Part shown: piece after piece, positions 1-5,872 of the stretch
Position numbering within the stretch: the first letter of the stretch is position 1
Layout: each line of letters begins with the position of its first letter
NCBI GenBank assembly: GCA_934463455.1
Contig: CAKSJU010000090.1
Location: 1-8,733, forward strand
DNA from: an uncultured Clostridia bacterium
Lineage (GTDB): Bacteria; Bacillota; Clostridia; UBA1381
DNA: 8,733 nucleotides
Direction: 5' to 3'
Made by a program: the position numbers and the translations under genes
The notes under the pieces: model-generated
Told to the model about the DNA's origin: nothing
Seen by the model: the letters and a program-made list of their open reading frames with translations, nothing else
Databases searched by the model: none

Positions 1-54
1 AACAAGACAGGATATACCCCGAAAGAATATATAAAACAATCTAAGTTTTTATGA
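1..54 (+). CDS. C-terminal end of an AraC-family transcriptional regulator (partial, 5' end outside window)
   Basis: Frame 1 reads NKTGYTPKEYIKQSKFL and then a TGA stop at 52-54. The GYTPKEY segment is the usual end of the second helix-turn-helix of AraC/XylS proteins, where a 'TGxTPxxYR' stretch closes the domain. Only 17 residues lie in the window, so the sensor domain cannot be described. The gene is followed directly by a strong terminator, so it ends its transcription unit. Two further AraC-type domains occur downstream in the window. The family call rests on a short but characteristic motif. Confidence 0.7.
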   Translation, partial: NKTGYTPKEYIKQSKFL

Positions 55-57
55 GGT

Positions 58-104
58 AAAATGGGTTGTAGCAAAATAATTTCATTTTTGCTACAGCCCA
101 TTTT
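58..104. terminator. Bidirectional Rho-independent terminator between converging genes
   Basis: A 19-nt arm at 58-76 (AAAATGGGTTGTAGCAAAA) pairs with 86-104 (TTTTGCTACAGCCCATTTT) with a single G-T wobble and a 9-nt loop. A-rich and T-rich ends on both arms let it work in both directions. It lies between the AraC tail ending at 54 and the minus-strand gene tail whose stop codon is at 103-105, so it serves both. Confidence 0.85.
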
Positions 105-342
105 AACCGTAAATCTTATCTTTTGCCTCTTTCATTTCTCTAAAGCTTTTCAGGAAATAATCTACATTATCTAGTGTTATAGATTCCCAAGGTGCCGTCA
201 TAAAGCCTTTCGCGCTGTCCGCTTTAGCATTTGTTTTGTAATGATCTAAAGTGTCTTCCGCATTATATTTGTTATATCCCCATATTGACATAGCTGGGAC
301 AACAAAGTGTCCGTCATTTGCAGCCTTAATTCCCATTCTTAC
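103..342 (-). pseudogene. 3' remnant of a minus-strand gene, possibly a glycosidase-like protein
   Basis: The minus frame is open from about 381 down to the stop at 103-105, but convincing protein-like sequence appears only from about 340 leftwards. It contains GHFVVPAMSIWGYNKYN and GFMTAPWESITLDNVDYFLKSF, then a charged helix ending KDKIYG. The 'P-x-x-S-x-W' and 'G-x-M-x-x-P-W' spacing with a terminal helix is reminiscent of the C-terminal strands of a TIM-barrel glycoside hydrolase, but I cannot name the family. The internal ATG at 334-336 has no ribosome site, and the frame to its right is antisense to another gene tail, so the 5' end is missing rather than short. It converges on the AraC tail through the terminator at 58-104. 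I read it as a remnant left by a deletion at about 340. Confidence 0.5.
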
Positions 343-529
343 AGATTTATATGTGTATCTTAACGCGGAGCTTGGCTCGGGTTACGAATGGTGGAAGAAT
401 TTTTATGAATTTCACAAGCTTGCCATAGATGAGCTTGAAGCTTTTGATTATGAGGAATATAAGGCAAACGGGTATAAAGTGAACAAGCTCGGTGATTTCC
501 CGCTGAAGCTTGAAACAAAGCCCGAATAA
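341..529 (+). pseudogene. 3' remnant of a plus-strand gene of unknown function
   Basis: The plus frame from about 341 to the TAA at 527-529 encodes DLYVYLNAELGSGYEWWKNF followed by a helical, acidic stretch (FHKLAIDELEAFDYEEYKANGY) and a tail ending LETKPE. This looks like the end of a real protein: aromatic-rich, with charged helices. To the left of about 341 the same frame runs antisense through another gene remnant and gives unnatural sequence, so the open frame starting at 251 is a chance fusion. No ribosome site or promoter belongs to it. I do not recognise the family. It precedes the fused regulator in the same orientation, 92 bp away, and no obvious terminator separates them. Confidence 0.45.
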
Positions 530-556
530 TACGCTCAATAAAAAGCAATTCTGTTA

Positions 557-585
557 TAGACAAGGATAAAAAGATTTGATAAAAT
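557..585 (+). promoter_or_regulatory. Sigma-A-type promoter of the BNR-AraC-BNR gene
   Basis: The -35 element TAGACA (557-562, five of six consensus bases) and the -10 element TAAAAT (580-585, five of six) are separated by exactly 17 bp. Transcription would begin near 592, giving a leader of about 30 nt that contains the purine-rich ribosome site AAAGGGTG (607-614) upstream of the ATG at 622. Confidence 0.7.
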
Positions 586-621
586 ATTTTCAAACAGTAA
601 ATTGCGAAAGGGTGCAGGACT

Positions 622-3369
622 ATGTTTTATACAAATCCGGAAATTCTTGGAAATTATACTGCCGAAAATAGATTATGGCAGGGAATACCGAGCATTGAGG
701 TAACAAAAAACGGAAGGATATTTGTGACTTTTTATTCGGGAGTGACCGAAGAGGCAATAGGTAATTATGTTGTGCTGATAAAATCAGATGACGGAAAAAC
801 GTTTTCGGAGCCGATTGCGGCGGCATTTAAAGAGGGACATCGCTGCTACGACCCATGCTTGTGGATAGATCCGTTAAACCGCCTTTGGTTTACATGGGCA
901 TGCGCGCCCGAACAGGCGGTATACGGAGCGGTATGTGAAAATCCGGATGCGGAAGTCTTAAAATGGAGCGAAATAAAGAAAATCGGAAACGATGTAATGA
1001 TGAACAAACCGATTGTAAGAAAAAACGGCGAGTGGCTGTTCCCCATTACGGTATGGGCACAAAATGTTTGGGCGGGCGGAGTTAAAAGCTCAGCAGATTC
1101 GGATAAAAAAGCTTTTGCGTATTTAAGCTACGATGACGGTAAGAGCTTTCATAAGCTCGGCGGAGTTGACGCTCCGCAGCGCTCCTATGATGAACATATG
1201 ATAGTTGAGTTGAATGAAAATGAGCTGGCAATGTTTATAAGAACTCATTACGGTATTGCAGTGTCGTATTCGTATGACGGCGGAAGCACATGGACAGAAG
1301 CAAAGGACAGCGGATTAGGAGGTCCAGATTCACGTTTTCATATTCGGAGATTAAAGTCGGGAAGACTTTTGCTTATAAATCATTATAATTTTAAGGGCAG
1401 AAACAATCTTACGGCTATGCTGTCGGAGGATAACGGAAAAACCTGGAAATATAAGCTTTTGCTTGACGGCAGGGATGATGTTTCATATCCGGACGCGGCG
1501 GAAGCGACCGACGGATATATTTATATTACATATGACCGCGAGCGGGGCGACTGTAAAAAAACATTAGAGGAAGCGTACTCGTGCGCAAGAGAAATACTGA
1601 TAGCGAAAATAACCGAGCAGGATATAATAACCGGGAAAATAACCGATAAAAACAGCAGACTCGGAGTAATTGCATCAAAGCTTGGAAAATACAAAAATGA
1701 AAAGGATAATCCTTACTGCGAAATAAAGCGATACAGCGATAACGAAATCTGTACATTATTGTCGGATAAAAATGCAGAGGATATTGTTTTGATATTATTT
1801 GAAAACTATGAAATCAACTGCATGAATATGTATAAAATCGACAGTAAGCGAATGGATTGTCTAATAGATAAGCTTAAAAACGGGTGCAAAAACCGGGAAC
1901 AGGTCATTTATGAATTGATTAAGCTTATCCGCGGAGTTAATGTAAAAGAAAATGAAGATATTCCGATTGTGTCTGCGGTTAAGAAAATTATAGAAAAAGA
2001 AATGAATCGAAATATAACCCTGGACGAAATTTCCGAAGCTATGAATATGAGTAAATATTATTTATGCCATATTTTTAAAAAGACAACCAATATGACCCTG
2101 ACAGACTGGAAAAATTATCTGAAAACGGAAAAGGCAAAAAAGCTGCTTGTAAGCAGTGATTTGAAGATGGTTGATATAGCGCTTGAATGCGGTTTCGGCA
2201 GTGCAAGTTATTTTTCGGAGATGTTTGCAAAAAGAGAAAAAATAACACCGGAAGCATATCGGACATTGATGAGGAACACTCAAACGGAAGAGAAAAGTGC
2301 TATTTTAAAAAGTATGCTGACGGAATTTGAATTTTTGGATACGGATATTGAAAGCATTAAGAGAAACGATAAAATAAAAACGTATTTTATTGCGCGTCCG
2401 AGTGAAGATTTTAAATTTTTACATGAAACTGCCGTTACGGAATTTCATGGCAGGCTGATTGCGGCATGGTACAATAATAAGAAAACAGAGCTTCGCGGAT
2501 ATACGCCGATAAGATTTGCGGTGTCGGAAAACAATGGTGTGAGCTGGAACTTACCGAAAACGGTCGCAGGGGACTTAAGCGAAAAAATATTGTATTGCCC
2601 TCCGGTATTCGGTACGGAAGATGACAAGCTGTATATGCTTCTCAATCAAATGACTGCTCCGGACCATATACATTCTTTGGATTTGTATGTTTATAACGAG
2701 GAAAAAAACGAATTTGAATTTATATGGTCAAAGCCCGTTCCCTTTAAATTAAATACCAATGTGTATGAAATGAGCAACGGAAAATTAATTATGCCGGGCA
2801 GATTCGGCGAACTTGACGGCTTTCCGCAAATTCCGGGGGTTTTGATTTCCGACAGCGGAAAAATTGATGCACAGTGGAGACAGATTAAAATTACCGAGGA
2901 CAAATATCTGCCGGATAATTCGGAATTTATTCATCCGGAGGTATCATTGATTGCAGATAAAAATAAAATATATGCTTTTTGCAGAAACGACCAAAGAGAT
3001 GTACCTATAGTATTTTTATCGGAGGATTACGGCGAGCATTGGAGCGGTGCGTATACTTCGGATATTCCGTTTTCAAGCTCAAAAATATATTCCGGTACAT
3101 TATCTGACGGCAGAAATTATGTAATAGGAAACTTCAAGCCGGACAGGAAAGCGTTGTATATTCTCTTCAGCCGCAGCGGAGAAATGAAATTTAATAAAGG
3201 ATATATTTTGCAGGACGGTTTTTCCGAGGAATTGAACTGGGGGTATCAGTGGTCGTATCCTTCCGCATATGAAAGTGGCAAAAAGCTTTATGTAAGCTAT
3301 ACCGTTTCATATAACGAAAATCAGGAAAGGGGCGCCGTTATTTCGGTGATTGATACAGAAAAAATATGA
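622..3369 (+). CDS. Fused regulator: BNR propeller, AraC-type DNA-binding domain, second BNR propeller
   Basis: A 915-residue protein with no signal peptide or membrane segment, so it is probably cytoplasmic. Residues about 14-350 form a BNR/Asp-box propeller of the sialidase-like superfamily, with Asp boxes at 55-61, 169-176, 217-224 and 268-275, and family-like blocks QGIPSIE, MMNKPIV and SYPDAAE (about 288-294). Residues about 448-552 are an AraC/XylS helix-turn-helix pair: ITLDEISEAMNMSKYYLCHIFKK, then MVDIALECGFGSASYFSEMF and ITPEAYR. Residues about 560-915 are a second, diverged propeller with Asp-box-like motifs at 635-642 and 800-807. AraC domains usually sit at the C-terminus, so an internal one followed by about 360 residues is odd. 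The first arginine of the sialidase triad, usually in an RIP motif, appears as GIP (21-23), which argues against simple sialidase activity. I infer a one-component regulator sensing a sugar. It has its own promoter and terminator. Confidence 0.85.
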   Translation: MFYTNPEILGNYTAENRLWQGIPSIEVTKNGRIFVTFYSGVTEEAIGNYVVLIKSDDGKTFSEPIAAAFKEGHRCYDPCLWIDPLNRLWFTWACAPEQAVYGAVCENPDAEVLKWSEIKKIGNDVMMNKPIVRKNGEWLFPITVWAQNVWAGGVKSSADSDKKAFAYLSYDDGKSFHKLGGVDAPQRSYDEHMIVELNENELAMFIRTHYGIAVSYSYDGGSTWTEAKDSGLGGPDSRFHIRRLKSGRLLLINHYNFKGRNNLTAMLSEDNGKTWKYKLLLDGRDDVSYPDAAEATDGYIYITYDRERGDCKKTLEEAYSCAREILIAKITEQDIITGKITDKNSRLGVIASKLGKYKNEKDNPYCEIKRYSDNEICTLLSDKNAEDIVLILFENYEINCMNMYKIDSKRMDCLIDKLKNGCKNREQVIYELIKLIRGVNVKENEDIPIVSAVKKIIEKEMNRNITLDEISEAMNMSKYYLCHIFKKTTNMTLTDWKNYLKTEKAKKLLVSSDLKMVDIALECGFGSASYFSEMFAKREKITPEAYRTLMRNTQTEEKSAILKSMLTEFEFLDTDIESIKRNDKIKTYFIARPSEDFKFLHETAVTEFHGRLIAAWYNNKKTELRGYTPIRFAVSENNGVSWNLPKTVAGDLSEKILYCPPVFGTEDDKLYMLLNQMTAPDHIHSLDLYVYNEEKNEFEFIWSKPVPFKLNTNVYEMSNGKLIMPGRFGELDGFPQIPGVLISDSGKIDAQWRQIKITEDKYLPDNSEFIHPEVSLIADKNKIYAFCRNDQRDVPIVFLSEDYGEHWSGAYTSDIPFSSSKIYSGTLSDGRNYVIGNFKPDRKALYILFSRSGEMKFNKGYILQDGFSEELNWGYQWSYPSAYESGKKLYVSYTVSYNENQERGAVISVIDTEKI

Positions 3370-3380
3370 ATGATTAAAAG

Positions 3381-3416
3381 GCGGGAAGCAAAAATAATTG
3401 CTTTCTCGCTTTTTTT
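3381..3416 (+). terminator. Rho-independent terminator after the fused regulator gene
   Basis: The arm GCGGGAAGCAA (3381-3391) pairs with TTGCTTTCTCGC (3398-3409), with one bulged or mismatched position and a 6-nt loop. It is followed by a run of seven T at 3410-3416. It begins 12 bp after the stop codon at 3367-3369. Confidence 0.8.
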
Positions 3417-3426
3417 GTGTTATAAT
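3398..3426 (+). promoter_or_regulatory. Extended -10 promoter of the ACT-MBL gene, inside the upstream terminator
   Basis: A perfect TATAAT (3421-3426) is preceded by TG at 3418-3419, giving the extended form TGnTATAAT. TTGCTT (3398-3403) lies at exactly 17 bp spacing and matches the -35 consensus only at TTG. The -35 is the start of the terminator's 3' arm and the spacer contains its T-tract, so the two signals share bases. Start of transcription would be near 3433. Confidence 0.7.
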
Positions 3427-3450
3427 AAGGCTGTACGGAATTAATAGGAT

Positions 3451-3466
3451 GGAGGAATTTTCGGTG
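3451..3466 (+). promoter_or_regulatory. Ribosome binding site deciding a GTG start
   Basis: GGAGG at 3451-3455 is followed by 8 nt and then GTG at 3464-3466. An in-frame ATG at 3449-3451 overlaps the GGAGG and has no site of its own. Translation from the GTG begins directly with the first ACT-domain strand (KKTFVTVM). The longest open frame from 3398 would start upstream of the promoter's -10 and can be excluded. Confidence 0.8.
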
Positions 3467-4900
3467 AAGAAGACATTTGTCACGGTTATGCCGAATCATA
3501 TAGGTGCATTTTTAAAAGCAAGCCGCTGCTTTGCGGCAATCGGCGTTAATATTACCAGGGTAAGCTACAATAAGGCTGTGGATTCTCATATGCTTTTTAT
3601 TGACGCGGAGGGAACTCCGGAGCAGCTTAACCTGGCTGCCGAAAAGCTTGCCGAGATAGGTTATCTGCAATGTGATGAAAACGGAAAAAATGTGATTTTG
3701 ATAGAATTTAAGCTTCATGATGTTCCGGGCAGCGTTACCGATGTTCTGGAACTTATAAGCGAATTTAATTTTAACATTTCATACATAAGCTCACAGGAAA
3801 ACGGCTCGGATTTTCAATATTTTAAAATGGGCATTGTTGCCGGTGACAACGAAAAAATAGATAAATTTCTTGAAGAGGCGAAAAAGCTGTGCGGCGTTCG
3901 GGTTATAGATTATAATCATGCGGATAAAATTTACGATAACAGCGTATTTTATATACATTTTGTAAATGAGCTGGCATCCCTCATGCAAATTTCAGCCGAT
4001 TCAAAGGAGGGCTTGCTTGTCAATACAAACCTTGCCATGCAGCAGCTTGACGATTCGGGAGTATCGCCGTATCGCACCTTTGACAGCATCAGCAGGTTTT
4101 GCGAATTACTTTCAAAGGCTCGCGGAACGGACTATCAGCCGAGGATTTCGACGCACAGCGTTACCGAAAATACCGATATTATTTTGATTGAGCCGCCCTG
4201 CGGGAGCAATACCGCTATAATAAGAAGCATGGGGCAATACTTGTTTGTGGATACGGGGTATGCTTATTGCAGCAGGGAAATGTATAATATTTTCCGTGAG
4301 CTTATTCCCGAATTTGACAGCATTAAAAAGCAGGTTTTTGTAACTCATGCCGATGTCGACCATTGCGGACTTGTTCCGGATTTTGATGTGGTTTATGCGG
4401 GAGTCGGGACGGCAGAATGCCTGAGGTTAGAGTATGAGAACGGAAACGGCTTCAGAGAGCTTAATCCCTTGCATAAGCCGTATATTCAAATTTGTAAAAT
4501 ATTGACCTCATACCGACCGACCGATCCGAAAAAAGTCAAAATTGTCGGGACAGAGCCGATTGATGAAAGTGCTCTTGCAAGAAGCGGATTTTTTGATTTC
4601 GGAGAATTGCATTTTGAGCTGTATCGCGGCAGGGGCGGACACCTGCCGGGAGAATCGGTTTTGATAGACTATGAACATCATATTGTTTTCAGCGGAGATA
4701 TTTATGTGAATATGAAAGATATGACGGCGCAGCAGGCACAATATAACCGATATGCACCGATTTTAATGACCTCCGTAGATACAGACCCGAAATTGTGCGC
4801 CGAAGAGCGCAAAGCGATTTTTGCGCGTCTGGGAGCGGGAGCTTGGCAGATATTCGGAGGGCACGGCGGAAAGAAAACATATGTTGTGGGTGAAAAGTAA
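3464..4900 (+). CDS. ACT-ACT-metallo-beta-lactamase-fold hydrolase
   Basis: A 478-residue protein. Residues 1-70 (KKTFVTVMPNHIGAFLKA onwards) and about 80-152 (VILIEFKLHDVPGSVTDVL, with the ACT-type D86-V-P-G89 turn) look like tandem ACT domains, small ligand-binding modules that often sense amino acids. After a mostly helical linker, residues about 235-478 form a metallo-beta-lactamase (MBL) domain. Metal-site motifs are H295-A-D-V-D-H300 (the usual HxHxDH with Asp at the second position), H393 in GRGGHLPGES, D412 in FSGDIY and H467 in FGGHGGK. The family binds Zn or Fe and usually hydrolyses thioesters, phosphodiesters or lactams, or reduces oxygen; the substrate here cannot be read from sequence. 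ACT modules fused to this fold suggest allosteric control by a small metabolite. It has its own promoter and terminator, so it is a single-gene unit. Confidence 0.8.
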   Translation: MKKTFVTVMPNHIGAFLKASRCFAAIGVNITRVSYNKAVDSHMLFIDAEGTPEQLNLAAEKLAEIGYLQCDENGKNVILIEFKLHDVPGSVTDVLELISEFNFNISYISSQENGSDFQYFKMGIVAGDNEKIDKFLEEAKKLCGVRVIDYNHADKIYDNSVFYIHFVNELASLMQISADSKEGLLVNTNLAMQQLDDSGVSPYRTFDSISRFCELLSKARGTDYQPRISTHSVTENTDIILIEPPCGSNTAIIRSMGQYLFVDTGYAYCSREMYNIFRELIPEFDSIKKQVFVTHADVDHCGLVPDFDVVYAGVGTAECLRLEYENGNGFRELNPLHKPYIQICKILTSYRPTDPKKVKIVGTEPIDESALARSGFFDFGELHFELYRGRGGHLPGESVLIDYEHHIVFSGDIYVNMKDMTAQQAQYNRYAPILMTSVDTDPKLCAEERKAIFARLGAGAWQIFGGHGGKKTYVVGEK

Positions 4901-4944
4901 TATAGTGAGAGGATGTCCGGAAGTTTTTTTCTATCCCCTAAAAA

Positions 4945-4980
4945 GGCGGTGTACAAAAAGTACGCCGCCCATTTGTTTTT
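4945..4980. terminator. Bidirectional terminator between ACT-MBL and cupin-AraC genes
   Basis: GGCGGTGTAC (4945-4954) pairs with GTACGCCGCC (4960-4969) over 10 bp with one G-T wobble and an A5 loop. On the plus strand it is followed by CATTTGTTTTTT; on the minus strand the stem is followed by TTTTT. It lies between convergent genes ending at 4900 and 4980 and should terminate both. Confidence 0.9.
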
Positions 4981-5759
4981 TATCTGCCTTTTTTAAAATT
5001 CGACGGGGTAGTGTTAAACCGTTTCATAAAGCAATCGTTAAAATTTCTGAGACTTTGAAAACCGCTTTCATAAGCGATATCTAAAATTTTAAACTCCGTA
5101 TCCTCTTCAAGCAATGCCAGCGCCGCTTCCATGCGATAGGTGTTTAGAACATCTTTAAAGGACATGTTGAATATCGACTTGAAAAGCCTGGAAACGTAGT
5201 GGTAATCATATCCCAAAAGCTCGGAAATATCCGATAATTTAATATCTTTTTTATAGTTGTTTGATATAAAATCAATTATTCTTGCCGCGGAGGAAAAACG
5301 TTTGTTGTTAATATCCTTTGTTTCGGCGGAGGCTGAATATTGACCGCATATTGCGTAAAGGCATGCTTTGAGCATATAAAAAGACGGCATGCCGTTATCA
5401 TTTATCAGTTGATTTTCAATTAATTCGTAAACGGATTTATCACACTCAAATTCAAAGCTTCCTGTTTTTCCGCGGATTTCCCGCATAAAAGCATTTACGT
5501 AGTCGCCGGAGAATACACAAACCCAATACCGGCTGTTTTCCGCCGGGCGGTATTCATGTATTTCATACGGCAGACACAGTCCGCATTCGTTTTCACTTAA
5601 TATTCTGCTTTCTCCGTTTATCGTACAATGTACGCAGCCTTTCAAAACAGTAATAAATTCAAGTCCCTTATGAAAATGCGCTTTCCATATTTCATCCGTA
5701 TAAAAGCTTTTGTTAAAATTTTTGTTTGCCGAGTTATCGGGCTGATGAAATGCAATCAT
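4980..5759 (-). CDS. AraC-family regulator with N-terminal cupin sensor domain
   Basis: A 259-residue protein of typical AraC length. The N-terminal part has the AraC-binding cupin pattern: H28-F-H30-K-G-L-E34 followed by a glycine (LKGCVHCTING) and a second cupin strand LCLPYEIHEYRP with H68. Residues 155-259 are the double helix-turn-helix: IKLSDISELLGYDYHYVSRLF, then ILDIAYESGFQSLRNFNDCF and the closing NTTPSNFKK. The ATG at 5757-5759 is preceded by an AGAGGGA ribosome site. The gene is divergent from the glycyl radical enzyme operon with 113 bp between the two start codons, the classical arrangement for a dedicated regulator. I infer that it activates that operon in response to the enzyme's substrate or a related compound bound by the cupin; the ligand is unknown. 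Confidence 0.88.
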   Translation of the reverse strand: MIAFHQPDNSANKNFNKSFYTDEIWKAHFHKGLEFITVLKGCVHCTINGESRILSENECGLCLPYEIHEYRPAENSRYWVCVFSGDYVNAFMREIRGKTGSFEFECDKSVYELIENQLINDNGMPSFYMLKACLYAICGQYSASAETKDINNKRFSSAARIIDFISNNYKKDIKLSDISELLGYDYHYVSRLFKSIFNMSFKDVLNTYRMEAALALLEEDTEFKILDIAYESGFQSLRNFNDCFMKRFNTTPSNFKKGR

Positions 5760-5793
5760 GTTTTTTCCCTCTTTAAGATAAATTACTGCTTAT

Positions 5794-5823
5794 ATTATAC
5801 AACATTCGGCGAGAAAAAGTCAA
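5794..5823 (-). promoter_or_regulatory. Promoter of the cupin-AraC gene
   Basis: Read on the minus strand, TTGACT (5823-5818, five of six) and TATAAT (5799-5794, perfect) are separated by 18 bp. Transcription would start around 5787, leaving a leader of about 28 nt. Its -35 lies 8 bp from the -10 box of the divergent operon promoter, so the two promoters occupy overlapping DNA. Confidence 0.65.
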
Positions 5824-5828
5824 TATTT

Positions 5829-5837
5829 TGTTATAAT
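5829..5837 (+). promoter_or_regulatory. Extended -10 of the glycyl radical enzyme operon promoter, lacking a -35 box
   Basis: TGTTATAAT (TG at 5829-5830, TATAAT at 5832-5837) is a perfect extended -10. At spacings of 15-19 bp the upstream hexamers (for example GCGAGA at 5809-5814) do not resemble TTGACA. A second TATAAT occurs at 5839-5844, also without a -35. This fits a promoter that needs an activator bound upstream, plausibly the divergent AraC protein. Ribosome site AGGAGGG (5860-5866) stands 6 nt before the ATG at 5873. Confidence 0.6.
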
Positions 5838-5872
5838 ATATAATCAGTATAAAACAAACAGGAGGGACAGAT

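Larger units (their letters stand above)
5786..5847. repeat. Imperfect inverted repeat spanning both divergent promoters
   Basis: The minus-strand reading of 5786-5803 (GTTGTATAATATAAGCAG) and the plus strand at 5830-5847 (GTTATAATATATAATCAG) agree at 14 of 18 positions, including the ends GTT and CAG. The arms are separated by 26 bp. Each arm contains the -10 box of one promoter, which accounts for part of the likeness; the outer bases do not follow from promoter consensus. It may be an operator pair for the AraC protein, or only a product of two A/T-rich -10 regions. Confidence 0.4.

Noticed and set aside
251..340. N-terminal part of the plus-strand open frame starting at 251
   Set aside because: It is antisense to the better-supported minus-strand remnant and has no ribosome site; only the part from about 341 looks like protein.
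622..3369. Calling the 915-residue protein simply an exo-alpha-sialidase
   Set aside because: It has no secretion signal, carries a full AraC DNA-binding domain, and the usual RIP arginine is absent, so an enzyme name would mislead.
3398..3463. N-terminal extension of the ACT-MBL protein from the ATG at 3398
   Set aside because: This start lies inside the upstream terminator and ahead of the -10 box; GGAGG correctly spaced before GTG 3464 decides the start.
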